Source: Brugia malayi (Eukaryota; Nematoda; Chromadorea; Rhabditida; Onchocercidae). From it: a DNA stretch of 64,000 bases. Location: the NCBI RefSeq assembly GCF_000002995.4, contig NW_025062475.1, positions 6,576,187-6,640,186 on the forward strand, in the 5' to 3' direction. The position numbers and the translations under genes are program-made. Below are positions 35,060-48,700 of the stretch, one piece after another (position 1 is the first letter of the stretch; every line of letters begins with the position of its first letter). The notes under the pieces were generated by a model that was given only the letters and a program-made list of their open reading frames with translations, had not been told where the DNA came from and searched no databases.

Positions 35060-35923
35060 CTATTCCCGTTTCTTCATAATTTCTTGCAGTTCCGCATCAT
35101 TTTTTTCTTCTTTGTATGCTACATATACAAACACAGCGATCACCAAATAAACGACTAAAACTGCAACAACAGCAGCAGGTATAAGAGCGGAAGATGGTGA
35201 CCATCCGACATGATCTGAAGGAATCATACATTAATTTGAGGGAATCATATTCATTTTGAAGATAATTTTCATGGGAAAAAACGCACCATTCTCTATTACA
35301 ACTGGATGAAATAAAAGACAAGAATAAGAAATAAGATACGAACATTATAAATTCTGGAGCTATTTCAATTCATGGAATAAATATTTCCAAAACCACAAAT
35401 TGGTGTAAGCCGAACATTGTATATATGGCAATGAAGTAAAAAAGCCTCAAGTTGGTAGAATGAATGTGTTATGCTTCAATTAATCCTAGTTAGAAAATGC
35501 TCACCTTTAATGAAAAGATAGAAAGAATACATTGCAATGAATGGTAGCGTGAACATCAACAGGCTGTATTTGATAAGATTATAGAAAGCTACTGCCTGCA
35601 CATTTGGTCGGTCTACAAATTCCTTGCAAGCATCCTTAAACCTTACGTCTTTAAAATATTTAAAATAGCTTCCAGATGAAAACAAATCTTGGTTTACATG
35701 TTTTTGCTACATAAAAATAATTGTTACCATGAAAAAAAAACACAATGAATAAGGAAAAGCCAAGACAGGTATCTGAGCATTATGATCCGCACTATTATAA
35801 CATTTGAAGCAGTCAACTTACCCAGCTAATTTCGCCAGTTTTATTGTAAGATGCAACATCACGTAATGCATCACCAAGAATACTGTAATCATCATCATCC
35901 GAACTTTCACTTGAAGAATCCAT
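35060..35923 (-). CDS. VMA21-like protein with acidic N-terminal extension
   Basis: A second member of the VMA21 family, presumably a V-ATPase Vo assembly factor in the ER. Exons on the minus strand are 35822-35923, 35505-35706 and 35060-35214, giving 152 residues, longer than the usual ~100. The extension begins MDSSSESSDDDDYSILGDAL and runs through a charged region to a two-pass core: YSLLMFTLPFIAMYSFYLFI, a short loop (KGDHVGWSPSS), then PAAVVAVLVVYLVIAVFVYV and a lysine/glutamate-rich tail ending KKRE. Order, spacing and the AAVVAV...VFVYVA pattern fit VMA21; the FEGALG loop of the canonical copy is not conserved. GCTGCAG three bases upstream of the ATG looks like a trans-splice acceptor. 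It could have a specialised role distinct from the neighbouring VMA21. Confidence 0.82.
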
Positions 35924-36915
35924 TCCCTGCAGCACTATAAGAATTTTCAGAGAAGAGGAAACAACACATTTATGCACATTGTTTTTTCATCCCTGTCCTT
36001 TCATTTAATTAACATACATGAATATGCATATCGCGATAGCACGTTTCTCGGATATCTGGAAAAGAACATCTATATTTGTCACCATATGCATACAATTTAA
36101 TGAAATATGACACAAAGGGATGAAACGGAAAAGAAATAGACTGAAATACCGTTATATAAAACTATATTTCGGAACTATAGGCAGGAGATCCCTTCTTACC
36201 TCTCCAACTTTTCATGATAATCCATCATTATTCCCTTATAAACATCTAAACATTTCTCGCCTATCATTATGAAACATTATCAAATATATAATTCTAGGAT
36301 CATCCGATCACCTTCTTCTCATATCTATCACATTTAACCAATGAACCCTAAGAACTATGTTTTGCAACATACATATTCTTTCAAACAAACCAATATTTAA
36401 AATAACTTCATTCATTGATAACACTGACAATGATTAGAGAAATGTAGAATACTAATAATTACATTGTCATGATAGAGAATATAAGGCAAAAAAAAAATCA
36501 AAAATAATTTGGAGGCCACAAAAATTTCCCTTGCATAACGCAATGTCAACAAGAAAGCATTTCAATGAAGAGATCTGGAATACAAAGAATAATAAGCAAT
36601 CAATGCCGTAATGCAAATAAGTAATTGCACAACCTTCAAAACAATTTTAACCTTTTCTCGGGAAAATATAAATTTAACATTCCTTGCATACAGTCTGCAG
36701 CTTTTATAAAAACTGGTGGAGGTATTTCTAAAAACAAATTAACATAGTGAAAATAAATAAGGTATCGAAGATACAATGTAAACATGGACGACGCAATAAA
36801 ACAGACCTTTGACTTATCTTCTAAATAAAAGTCTGAATTATTGTCAAAATAAAACTGTGAAATATCCAAATGAAAAGAAACAAATATTCATAGTTAATAA
36901 TAAAAAAAAAAAAAA
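35924..36915. other. Interval between ORC3 and the VMA21-like gene
   Basis: About 1 kb without a gene I can support. A minus-strand open frame at 36636-36869 has possible splice sites inside it, but the phases do not join cleanly and I recognise no domain. The ORC3 3' UTR presumably lies near 36.5-36.9 kb. Confidence 0.35.
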
Positions 36916-38645
36916 TCAATAGGTAACTGTATGAGGAACATAAAGAATATTGACTTCATCCCTATTCCGATCACTAGCTGGCTTTAGAATCCCCATGAAT
37001 TCCAATTCACCGACACATCGGAAAAGACGTAACACTGGACTGGTGTCATTCAAATCCACCAAATACTCCTGAAATCTTGCTAGCCAACGGTATATTGGAA
37101 TGTTCTTGCATTCCAGTGAAAGATCGAGAAGAGATCGGTAAGCAAGGCAAAGATCCATTTGAATTCCACTTCGCTAAAATACAAACTATTCCTGCCTATA
37201 TTTAATTGATTAAACTGCAACCTTCCTAACCAACAAGATATTGGAAAATGTTTTTTTTTTTTTTTTACATATTAGTTAAAAAAATGAAAAAGCAGAAACC
37301 CCTTCCTTAATTTCCGACTCTGAAAATTCAAGGCTTTGAACATACGTGTTCATTACGCAGTTTTGGTTGCAAAAATGCTTTTTCCAAATTCGTTGTAGTA
37401 GAAGGAATAACCAAATTCATCACGTTCTGCTTCCCCACAAGCAGTTTTTTCTCCAGACTAGGCACTTTATGGAAAATTCTTAGCGTTTTAGACATTATCT
37501 AAAAAAAAAAAAGAAAACAATATGGACATAAACAGTAGTAAAATTAAATGCATTTTTTCTGTTAAACTCTTTATCTATAATTATTCACTTTAATCTACAC
37601 ACCTGTGTGAGTAGCCTAATAAATCTTTGCCGATCATGAGACATCACATCCATATGCTTCTTCAGAGCTATTTTGTCCTGAAATGACAAGTTACAGTAGT
37701 GGAAAATCTTCATGATGAAGATGACTTACATCTAATGATGAAAGAAAAATAAAAACCCAAAATCTTCTAAGATTCTTTCGCTAGTTTTAAAATCTTTTGG
37801 GTCTCACGCATATCCACATCTTCTACTGGATTACATTACTAGGATACAATAAAGACGAATTATTTCTTCTGCCAGAGATAAAATTATACCCTCATTCGTT
37901 GCTGCATTTCATGAAGCGACAGTCTTTTCTTACAAATACCAACAACTGCTGTTTCATGTTCCGGTATGGCTTCCTTTTGCAGTGCAATTTTCCGTTGATC
38001 AATTTCTCGTAAATCAACAAGCAATTTCTGCAGCATATTCCACGATTTAATAAGCATTTTTTAATCGCTCATCTCTGGCACATGCTGACCAAACAAGTTT
38101 AACCATAATAACCCCCTAAAGCAATTAAATTACTTTTCTTTAATATAGAGGAATGAACAATCGTAATGACCACATCTGTGAACATAAAAAGACTCATAAT
38201 AAGGCAACGATTAACAGTAAAAAATGTAACATTAATAAAATAAGCAACATTGATTATAATACTGAAACATTCCTCTATATTCTAAACTTTGATGATATAC
38301 TTTAAGCAACATACAGCCACATACACACTCTGTGAAAGCATTGTTTACTAATTTTTACAAGGAAAGAAAACCTGCACTTCACTGCCATAATTGGTTATTC
38401 GTTTGACTGGATTCCACAGCTTTAATAAAGAGTCTACCATCTTCTCCACACTCCATGTTACCCAAATACTCTTCCATGTTCTGGAAATGACTGTACTTTG
38501 CACAATATATAGATCTCATTTTGAATGCCTATCAAAAAATTTTACACTCGCCAACCATACTCCTCCCACTAAAAACTTAATTAACCCAATTCTCAGTCCT
38601 AGTTTAAACTGACTTCTGTTTAAAGATTTGCTTAAAGATTACTAG

Positions 38646-38680
<35 letters not shown>

Positions 38681-40745
38681 AGAAATTATCTTCCCTAAAG
38701 AAAAGTGAAGTTAAACCTACGAATATGGTCCTCCTTTTTCAACGAAAAAATTCGGATTCGATTGTATCCAGCTATGCAACTCATACACATTTTCTGCATG
38801 ATATGGAAAACCGGTCGTTAACTCGTGTAAAAGATACAAAAATGTATCATAAGATGCCAGTACAGCTTCTGTCCCAACCTTCAATAAGAAGTTAAACTGA
38901 TCTGAACTAAATGTTTTGAAACAGTTGTCATAATGGTACGATAAACTTACATTTCCGCTATTAACAGCTATATCATTACCAAAATCTTCGCATTCCAACA
39001 ATTTATGTAGAAGCGTAACTTTGAGAATTCTCTTCACTTCACAGACTGATAAGCTATCCCTCAGAAATCTTGCTCTAAGTTCTTTATGAAATGTACCATC
39101 GACAATCATCTGAAATATTACCATTTCATATTGAGATACTACTGAAATCATTATGCGTCTAACTTTTAAAATATACAAAATCAAGAACATACATAGTTAC
39201 TGGGTTTGATTGCAATAGCTTCACATATAGCTTGCAAGGCATAAGTTGGCGTTGGCATATGAAAGCAGTAAAGCGTCAATTTCCAGAAGCTTTCCTGCGA
39301 GAAGCGAGTAAAAATAACATTGAAATCTACAGCTACTGTTACCACCAAAACAATTTTCCTTTCCCTAAAATGATCTTCTAAACTGAAAAACTTAGCATAC
39401 TCTAAAAATACACGAAAAACGTCAAAACTCAAACAAACGCTGGCAATTTTAAAACCACTATACAGGCAAACTTAAAAGCCGAGAATGCAAATATCAACAA
39501 CTGACCACTCTGAATCAGTGAGCACTGAAACTAAACCATCCAAGTATGGACCTGCCGTGAAACACTCCACTTGCTTTAGCATTATATATTTTTTATCCTG
39601 AAAATGACCTTATAAAAAACCTAACTGGAAAAATGAAACAATATTAATTCAAACTCGTTATAAAGGCGAACTTTGAAAAGTTAATTACCCCCATTTTCCG
39701 AAGCATTTCGTGGAGATCGTACAACTGCATTGTCTGCGATGGTGATATACAGATTGGTTTTATCTTTAAAGCGTTAACTAAAGCCATCTCGAAATCATAA
39801 CCATCCAGTGTTTCGCATCGGACCACTGCCATTGGTATTCCTGAAACAAATTTTAAAAGTTAATTGAGGATATGAAGGAAATTTTGCTGTGGACATCCAC
39901 ATTAGCAACGAAAAACACTGCAATATGACATTAGTTTTTGAGAGAGCTTATTTAAGTACAAAATGATAGCTGACATATGAAGGAGATGTCCCTTGGTTCA
40001 TAAAAACAGGTAGCAATGAATAATCCTATATTCCACTCTTAAAATTAGCTGTTTTAGAGGTTGGAATTTCTACAACAGAATAAGGCAACAACCATTAATG
40101 AAAAGGGAAATAAGTAAAATATCAGTGAAAGAGAACTCCTAAAATGTATATTATATACTAATAAAAAACGACTTTTCCTTTGATATCTCCGATGACAAAA
40201 AAGTGAAGCAACACTGCAGATTCATCAAATTCCATAACCAAATCCAAAAATTCTACCGCGATCCAAAAAAACTTCATACTCAAAAGATGGAAACTATCAT
40301 ACTGCTGGGTTGCGAAAACTCTGTTGCTTACCTTCCATGACCCACCTTTCTTCTACTCCTACCACAGCAAAAAAAGAAAAAAAAAAATCACGAGAAATAG
40401 AGAAGCAACACTACGAAGTATCAACAAATAATATTCATTCGCAAGCTTTATGAAAAAGTTCGAAATGGTAAAAATTAAAAGTGAATGGGTAATTGAAGAG
40501 CTATTTATTAAATTTAATAAACACAGACCAGGTGGTCGCAACGTGTTTTCCCAATATGACTTTGTGAATGCAGCTACTTCAAAGACGACCTCCTCATAAA
40601 GCTTGTTAAGTTCACAGTCAATCTGGAACATTAATTTGCTGCATTTGGCGTTAAAATCGTTAAGGAGAGTACCATTTTTCCGACCATCGACGGGTTCGCT
40701 TTCCAATATCTTGCGTTTACCTTTATGAAATGTACAGTACTCCAT
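36916..40745 (-). CDS. ORC3: Origin recognition complex subunit 3
   Basis: ORC3 is the subunit of the origin recognition complex that contacts ORC2 and ORC5; the complex loads MCM helicases in the nucleus. Exons on the minus strand are 40529-40745, 39689-39840, 39502-39597, 39193-39294, 38721-39109, 38372-38495, 37890-38027, 37603-37677, 37346-37498 and 36916-37173. All phases agree and give 567 residues; human ORC3 is 711. Supporting segments are an N-terminal IDCELNKLYEEVVFEVAAF, then RPPGIPMAVVRCETLDGYDF (family: R-x-I-P-x-A-x-L-x-x-G-V-N), a central FWKLTLYCFHMPTPTYALQA, and a C-terminal DLCLAYRSLLDLSLECKNI...CVGELEFMGILKPASDR, equivalent to the ORC3 ending AVSELxFLGxIKP. The donor of the third exon (GTTGTT at 39501) is the weakest call. 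The central region is shorter than in vertebrates. Confidence 0.88.
38650..38680. repeat. A31 homopolymer in ORC3 intron
   Basis: An uninterrupted run of about 31 A, the longest homopolymer in the window, in the intron between the ORC3 exons at 38372-38495 and 38721-39109. Its length is prone to sequencing error. Confidence 0.9.
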
Positions 40746-42637
40746 CAGCGCAACACTGAAATTACGCTTATCCCTGAAATTAAGTTTATTTTAATGAACA
40801 TCCAAAATAAAATTCAGACGCAAGTACTAATATATGCTGAAACCTAACTCAAATGTTTACACGAATGGAATTAATGAACAATGCCTTTCTTCGTAATACT
40901 CAGGAAAACACTTAATAAATAATAGAATATTTACTTTTGCTTAACTATTGATAATCACGAACTGCTCTAACACTTGCACTAGAAATATCAGCAATAATAA
41001 GCATATAATTGCAGAGGGAATGTGATATTGTTTCTAAATCAATGAAAGAGATGACATATGATTACGTTGCATTACCGATAAAGGAAAGGTCAATATAAAT
41101 GCATATGCCAAAGATGCAAGCTAAATGCATGCACCTAATAAAGTAAAATCTAGCATTAACAGAATGCTGCTCATTCTACGTAAATTGTTATTTCTTTCTT
41201 TTCCCTATTATCCTGTCATGATCCAGTTAACTTTTTCATGAAAATGACTGGTAATATGTAAGTGTGGCACCATAATGACTGAAAAGTTGGGAAGTTATGG
41301 AATCTTAATTAAGTCTGGTGACTCAATGACTCGAGAAGTTATAATGGTACTTACGCCTTAAAAATTAGCAAAATTAATAGACCATCACTCCTCTTCCCCC
41401 CTACTTCTATTATTTCCCATAATCAACAAATAAAGTCAAATAATCGAGACAATGGCAAAATACAGATATGTTTGAGAGAGGTCAGAGACTAGTAATATCC
41501 GAGAAATAGCATTGGTGGGTTTCAAGGAAAAATAGCACAGATCATTCATTAGAGCATGAGAAAGAAGCAAAGTTGCACTGTGCATTGTACATTATGGATT
41601 GAAAGATAGAATAAGTTAGTAGCATATGAGAGGTGCAGAGATAATGACAATAACTATAAGAACATGTTGCGATCCGACTGACTTCAACAGGTATTGGTTC
41701 AACTTGCGAGCATTGCCTTTCTGTGTCCCGTATTTGGCGAGTTTGGGGTGAAGGCAGATACCGGCTGATTGCTCTCGACTAAATGTATGATTCAGTTGAT
41801 GGGAGTACTTGTATTTGTACTATTCCCGTGATTTCATATGTGCGATTAATTCCTGAGAGAAAGGTCCGTTTTCATAATAATTCGGTTTATTCCAAGTGTT
41901 ATGACCAAAGAAGAAGCGAAGAAATGAAATATTTTTTAACGTATCAAAAGTGGATTCGGGATGATTGAACATCATGCAGCTGTTTTATCGATTAAAACTG
42001 AGTAAAAGTTCGCAGATCTTCCATCATGTAAGATGTTCTGTCCTCAACAACATCATTCATTGCTTATTTTTAGCGTGCTGAATTTGACTTCAAGGTAAAT
42101 ATTTTGTGAAAAGTGGGACTTTAGCCCATTCGCAGTAGAGAAATGGAATATGAAATTAGGTTAATATATGGAAATGACTGAACAGGTTTCTGATGGGAAG
42201 CCCATGTCACTATTATGGCTGAAATGAATCAATTACACCCTGCCATTACCCAAACCACGGAGTTTAAACTCTATCCGTTTAACCTATTCACTGACTTATT
42301 ATTCTGTAAATAAGCCGTCATATTTTCAGCATCACGCTGCCGCGTTCACTTCGGCGTCTTACCGTTATTTCTTGGTACCGTGGTTGACTATTACGCCTTA
42401 TATAACCAAAAAGTGTGTTTTCTGCAGTTCTCTTGAACTTTTTAAACAGATAATATATTTCTGGAATTAGGATGTTTTCCGCTTATTATCGCTACAACAG
42501 TTTTTGCAATTGTATTCTAGTAATACTATCTTCTTACTACGCTGTTCCTTTTCTCCGTTTATTCTTTATATATAACTCATTTCATTCCCAGAAATTATCG
42601 TACAATTAACTAATTTAACTAATTAACTAATTTTCAG
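40746..42637. other. Divergent interval, ORC3 to PGAP2
   Basis: Shared upstream region of ORC3 (minus) and PGAP2 (plus). The first PGAP2 exon must lie here; an ATG at 42472 followed by 15 further codons and a GTAATA donor would join in phase 0 but is unproven. 42240-42400 is somewhat GC-richer. Confidence 0.4.
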
Positions 42638-44418
42638 GCATGTCTCAGTATATCTTCTCGTGCTGCAACGTATTTATTTTCTTCCTTTCCATTCACTGGT
42701 CTTTGTTTTTGTGTTTTTTTTTTTGCTTTGTATAGCAATTTTGAAAAAGCTACGGGGTAAGTAGTACTTTTTATTATTTATATTATTATTGTTTACTTTG
42801 ATGTTATTTTTGACTTGTTTAATCGATTTCTTAAACCTTATTATGTTCATTCTGTGATTGGCTGATTAAAACATCAGGATATCCAGAGCATTTCTTAAAA
42901 AAGAAAATATAAGTTTGGTTTATATATTTCTTGATTTCCTGTAAGTGAATTACACATTTATTAAGAAAGAGTAGAAGTAGATTTTTTCAGTCATAATTAG
43001 AAATTGTTAATCAGTCATTAATTAATCAGTCATCTTTTTTATCAGTCATCTTTTTCAAGGATAAAATTAATTATGCTGTGAAATGCACAAATGTACATCC
43101 TGGTTTAATTGTGTTAATGTTTTATACTATTAATTTGTTTGTAGGACTCATTGCCGCATTCGAAATGTTCTTCCATCGATATCAGTCGCTACTGGTGATT
43201 TCTATTTGGGGCATTTAATATGGAGGATTCTAATTTTCATTCATCTTATACCGCGGTAGGTTGTTTGTGAAAGTTAGAACATAAAATTTAAAATTAAGGA
43301 ATATGAGTAGTTCTGATGGTCAGAAGAAGTGATGGTGTGCTAAATATCTTGGCTAATGCTGAAAATTTACAAGAATCTACAATATAATTTATGAAATCTA
43401 ACAATTTGAACAATCGGTATTTTTTATGTATTATAGTAGATAATTTCAGAGTTGTAGCAGCATTTGCTTATGCACAGTTATTCAGGATCCCGTTAGAAAG
43501 TGTTGTACAAAGTACTTTCTGTTATCTCACTTGTTTCTTTAACATATTAGAATTATTTTGCTTAGTAATGGTTAGCGCTATCTCATCCAGAGATAATCAT
43601 TTTCGACATGTTATCGCTTTCTCCATCTTTCAGGTTTTCTTTACAATTCACTTGGGTTGGTTGAATTTTGAAAAAATGACACAAAAGATTGTTGAGTTTA
43701 GTTGGTTTTTTTTTTTTTTTTTATTGTAAATATTTTATAGGAGTCATTCATGGTGCGTTACACATTGTAATGTATCTGTGATTATAGTATTCATACTAGA
43801 AAATCTTACAGGTTATTGGCTTCACTTGTTGTTTGCTAAGTTACTTAGTTATTGGAAAAGTTGATACGAATTAGTAGTTTTCTAACTTGTGAAGAGTTGC
43901 AATTTATTTTTTTTTTTATAAAATTCTTGCTGTCAAGCTCAACTGTAACTCAAAAATTGAATTTACGGAAATAAATGAATCTTTGTATATTCTTCTAGGT
44001 AATGCATGAATGGCATGTACTGTATGAGTTTTAAACAAACAGAGTAAACACTGAGCTAAGTAAATTACCTGATTAGCGGATTGTTACAAGCAATGACTGA
44101 ATATTATAATATAAAATTTATATCTCATCATACTTATGCTTATTGGTGTAAAGAAGTACATCATGAAATGCTGAGTTTTTCATTATACCATTGAATAAAA
44201 CGGACAAAGCAAATTGCAGGTTGAAGAAGACGTGTTACAAGTGGTCAGTATTATTTCTCATTATTTGTGGTCTTTTGTATTACCATCATAACAGTCGCTG
44301 TGAGCCTTATGTCTTCTCAGCATTTGCATTTTTTGAATACCTTGTTGTGCTAACAAATATCTGTTTTCATGCTACATTTAGATTCGATTTCTACGGTTTG
44401 CGTATTTTTGTATTTTGA
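42638..44418 (+). CDS. PGAP2: PGAP2 / FRAG1-type GPI-anchor remodelling protein (first exon missing)
   Basis: PGAP2 is a multi-pass Golgi membrane protein needed for fatty-acid remodelling of GPI anchors. Exons are 42638-42756, 43145-43255, 43450-43704 and 44220-44418, giving 227 residues of the mature frame with all phases consistent. Landmarks are an N-terminal hydrophobic segment ending FEKATGTHC (family E-T-T-A-T-H-C), VLPSIS, the following IWRILIFIHLIPR (family Y-V-W-R-x-x-I-G-L-H-S-A-P-R), RVVAAFAYAQLF, a membrane segment with ILELFCLVMVSAISS, and a last exon with KWSVLFLI, CEPYVFSAFAFFEYLVVLTN and ICFHATFRFDF (family E-Y-x-V-V-L-T-N-M-A-F-H). The first exon listed lacks an in-frame ATG, so a short upstream exon is needed. 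The donor of the third exon sits on a T run and is approximate. Confidence 0.88.
43008..43055. repeat. Short tandem CAGTCAT repeats
   Basis: Three close copies of AATCAGTCATyTTTTT-like units in the second visible PGAP2 intron, with a fourth, weaker copy just upstream at about 42988. Confidence 0.6.
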
Positions 44419-45752
44419 GATCAGTAATATGAATTATTGTTAAATAAGGCTAATAATAGAATTGCTTAGGAGTGTATCTTGTTTTACAGTAAATTTGGAC
44501 GTAAATGCAGTGGTTAAATAGAGCAAGTAAAGAAATGAAACATAACTATTTGGGCAATTGAGTGTACCATCACTTAATACAGGTAACGATACTTCTTAGC
44601 TGTGTATTGAAGTATTAAGAGTCGATGGCTAAATCGGAAACAAAAACTCAAAAATGCATAAGTTAACTGCAGCTATTCTAAAAACATTCAAAGCAATAAC
44701 TACAATAGCTGCTTTAACCAACCACATGCGCAGCAACTTACCCTATTTTCTAACTGAATAATAAAAATACTTCCATTTGACATACATTATAAAATCTATG
44801 CAAGATATTTTACAAGTGAGGGTTCTAATCAAAAAAGACTCGAAAAGACTATTCCCACTATTTTTCTAGCTGTTTCTACTGAAAAAACTGAACTTTTCTA
44901 ATGCATCCTTCTTTCTCCCTTCACTTCTATCAGTGAACAGTGATTGACCGCTTTCTTTGCCTATTGGCTTCAACAATTAACTGCACTTTGAGACTTCCTA
45001 CTAAAAACCACGAATGGAACAACTGATATAATCCTACTGGGACTTACTCGTACTTCTTTAAGTTCGCGTTTCCCAATTAATAAAACAAGTTAATTGGTAG
45101 CAATTTATATAACTAACATCAAATTACCGATTCTAGCTTTACGTGTAGTAGCAACAATAATCAATATTGCAAATTCGTTCAGAAAGTTCTAAAAAAATAC
45201 TTTCGCAATATTTTTACAAATTCGAGTATTTGGCAGCAACAAAATCTACTGTACAAAATGAAGAAATAATGACCGCCCATCCCATTCCGAATACAATTAT
45301 ATTTTTAAAAAACAGCGGTGTAAGAGCGGAACATTCATTGGCGCTTTATATTAAGAAGTGGAATTACAATGTAAAGAAATCCGAAATTAAATACAATCAA
45401 AAGTACATTTCTTTAGAAATTTTAAAAAAGCCAAAAATTCGGTTTGAGTTACATATTAATCGAAACATTCACAGCCCACTGATAAAAATTAGTCTAAAAG
45501 TAACCATTTTAGCTTATTTTGATCACTCAAGCAGACCTACCAGGAGAAACCAATCTAGCGGGATTCTCTTCACCATTTCGATAGTAAATCAATATATTCT
45601 AGAAAAAGAAAAAAAAAAAAAAAAACCAAAAAAGAATCCCTGAAGCGTTTTCAGTATAAAAAACTTAAAGACTAACAAAATAGTGCGAGAGGAACTGAAA
45701 CAATATAGAACCAATCACCAATAGAAATAATAAGCACAGGATAAAATTAAGA
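44419..45752. other. Convergent interval, PGAP2 to zinc-finger gene
   Basis: AT-rich 3' flanks of two converging genes. A 158-codon plus-strand frame at 45167-45643 has no similarity that I recognise and is rich in Lys/Ile/Asn as expected from AT-rich noise; I did not call it. Confidence 0.35.
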
Positions 45753-48700
45753 TCAGTAAGTTCCGTAATACTCTTCACCTGTTTCCACTTCTCCAGCTGT
45801 TTCAACCTGACCTTCGTCTACAACATAAACATTTTCATACTCATCAGTAGTACGCAGTGGTACATGCCTGTAATACACTGTATCTTCATCGTAATCTTCT
45901 GTGTCATACATTTGTCGTCGTTGTTGTCGACTACTTGTCTAAAACATTACGAATAAAGTCAAATGACAAATTTGAAAATAGCTGGAATTGAAATCCAAGT
46001 TTAAGAACGGAATCTCTAAAAATATACACCTTGAGATGGCCAATCAAAAAATTAGAAAAAAAGGTTCCTATTTTTTATTTTTATGAATGCACCAAACTGT
46101 GGAGCCAATAATTGTTGGCAAAGTGATTAGATGCAAGAATTTTCAAACTGAAACATAAAAATCTACCTTTACAAAAAGATTTTAACTCGACAAAGTCAAC
46201 AGGAATTTGGACGCGATAAAAATTACTGAAAATAATAAAAAAAAACACTTACTGAATCTGTGCGTATTCTATCCGGTATATTTGCAAATGATGGCAACCA
46301 CTGCGCATAACGTGAGCCTGGTCCACGTCGCTGAAATTTTTGTACAACATCAGGATCACCCTCTTTGATTTGTATCATCATGCTATTCAAGTTCGAAATT
46401 GAATTCTGCGTTGTACGAAGCTGAAAAAAAATAATGGTCAGGAATTTTCTATAAAAAAAGGATTAAATAATCCCAAATAATATGCCACAATGTCACAAAA
46501 GTATGAACCAACTTACTGCTCTCAACACCATATCCATTGTTTCATCATTCAAACGATAAAGTTGCTCAGATACGTTATCAAACAAGAACGAACAAAGCCG
46601 ATCGATATTTTTCATTCTTATATCAATTTCATCGGAATTCGGATGAAGCGGTCCGTAACGTTCTTCCAGTGCAATTTCACTTTCGCCTCTATGATGAGCT
46701 CTACCCTGAACTAGGTAGTTTCTACTACTTAAATAGAAATTAAAAATCCTATTACAAACATCTTCGATTACTAGAAAGTATAAGCGCGAATTAGAACTAT
46801 GAAAATAGTCAATTTATCAAGACAACATACCTCCCCAAACCCACTTGTATTATCATTATCAACATTGATAAAACTACCATCATCGCTTCCTGCGCTTTTA
46901 TTATGATCTGTAATAGACATCTGATAAACTCTGAATTCTATAAAGATTGTTAAAATGCTGATAAACAAACCTGACCTCATTGTTCAGTTTAAAATTTTAA
47001 TAAAATAGTCAAAAATTCTTAAAAAGGCTAACCTTGCAAATCTACTGGGACACTTCTGTGCAGCAAATCTCTGTAATTACTCGAGTCTCAAATAAAAATA
47101 TTAATATCCACAAATAAAAGTATGAGTTTTTAAGAGTTTCGAAAACAAAAAATAGTAAAGGGCAACGAAGCGAAAAAGATATGAAAACCAAAACGTACCT
47201 TTTAGGACGTGTAAGCCTAACACGTGCCGATACTTTCTCAGAGCTGGTAGCTGGAAAAACAAACCTAGGATCTAGTGCATGGCCAAAATGAGTTAACTGT
47301 CCATTAACTTCGATAGACCTACAAACATGCCTGTTTAATACTCTAATTCTCTGGAAAATAGATTAAAAAACTTTTTCAAAAATATAAAAAATTATATATT
47401 CAATTCCTTACCCATCGTCACATTCTGTGTAAAACAAGTGAGCAGGGCACATTGCACCAATTTTAGCAGTACCTTTTCGAGGACGATTACGCAATGAACC
47501 TCCTTTGCTTACCCTATAAATACAAATAATAAATTTCTAAAAATTTTTCGCTGAAATTCATGAACTAAAATTTATCCAAGAGAGCAAAAGACTATAAAGA
47601 ACGCTTCTTTCTTCTATGAGAAAAAAAAAGAAACATCCATGAGTCTTAATAAATGACCTTATCGCTCCAGAACGATTGCAATATAACTGTCGTTTATTTT
47701 CCGACTTCCTATGCAAAACAAATCCCATATTTCGAGTTACGGCTAAATCATCCAAATAATTCTAAAAATGGAATTCTTTTCAAGTAACTGATATGTATAA
47801 ATTTGTTTTCCAGCTGGAAACTGTCCAATCTTTTATTGTTATCCACGTACATATTTCTTCCTTCTCAAGTTTTCCTCATTTTTTCTAAATTTTCTTCACT
47901 TTTTGTAAATTTTTTCTTCTAAAAAAGAAAATATCAAAAGCCCGTCAAACAAAAAAAAAAAAAAACTTTTTTTCAGATGCGAATAGAAATAAAAAAACCT
48001 GAAATTCTCCAGTGTTTTTGAACTTTCTTTTGACGTACTGCAGCTTGATACCATGTTCATCAGCCACATGTTCATTCAATGTATGAATTGTTGTAGCACG
48101 ATGTTCACAACCTGGGCATTTAACGGAAGCCTAAAAAAGTATTAATTTTCGTGAAAAATTTGAAATAAACAGTTTAGATATTCAACAAAGAGCAAGACCA
48201 ACAAATTTTTTTTTTTTGTGAATTCAATAAAGGACAGGCCAGAGCAATTACAAGTTTAAAAAAGAAGCCAGCAACTGCAAGACTTCCATGTCTTCAATAT
48301 ACTTGCGCAAATACTTTGTTGAACGGTTATTTAGACAGAAACTTACACGTATAACAACCCGGTGTACTTTGAAACGATGAGCGTTCATGCTATTATGATT
48401 AGCGAAATAACGACTACAACGATCGCACTGCAACTTTCTTTTTTGCCCACCCACAGATTTTTGATTTCCATCCTTCTTTATACCTTCGGCAGTCTGAAAC
48501 CAGTGCTTTTTACAAGCACATGTTTTCCCTCAAAAATTAAGAGACAAAACTCAATTTTGTCGGTTATAAACAAAATATCAAGCTCATATACAATGTAGAG
48601 AAATGAGGCTTTTCAAGTCGAGGAAAGTAAAAATTAGTAAAAATACTTATTCCTCTATTCCATAGACGAAACTTAAGAAATATTTCGCAGATAAGAAAGA

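Noticed and set aside
36636..36869. Minus-strand frame with internal splice-like sites after ORC3
   Set aside because: Joining the pieces breaks phase or leads to a stop within a few codons, and neither half resembles the ORC3 C-terminus, which is already complete.
38880..38960. Possible 44-48 base intron in the large ORC3 exon (GTAAGT at about 38951)
   Set aside because: Neither nearby acceptor preserves the reading frame, while reading straight through keeps it open and matches ORC3 length.
45167..45643. 158-codon plus-strand open frame between PGAP2 and the zinc-finger gene
   Set aside because: It starts at TTG, is dominated by Lys/Ile/Asn/Ser as expected from AT-rich DNA, ends in a polylysine from an A run, and has no recognisable domain or splice context.
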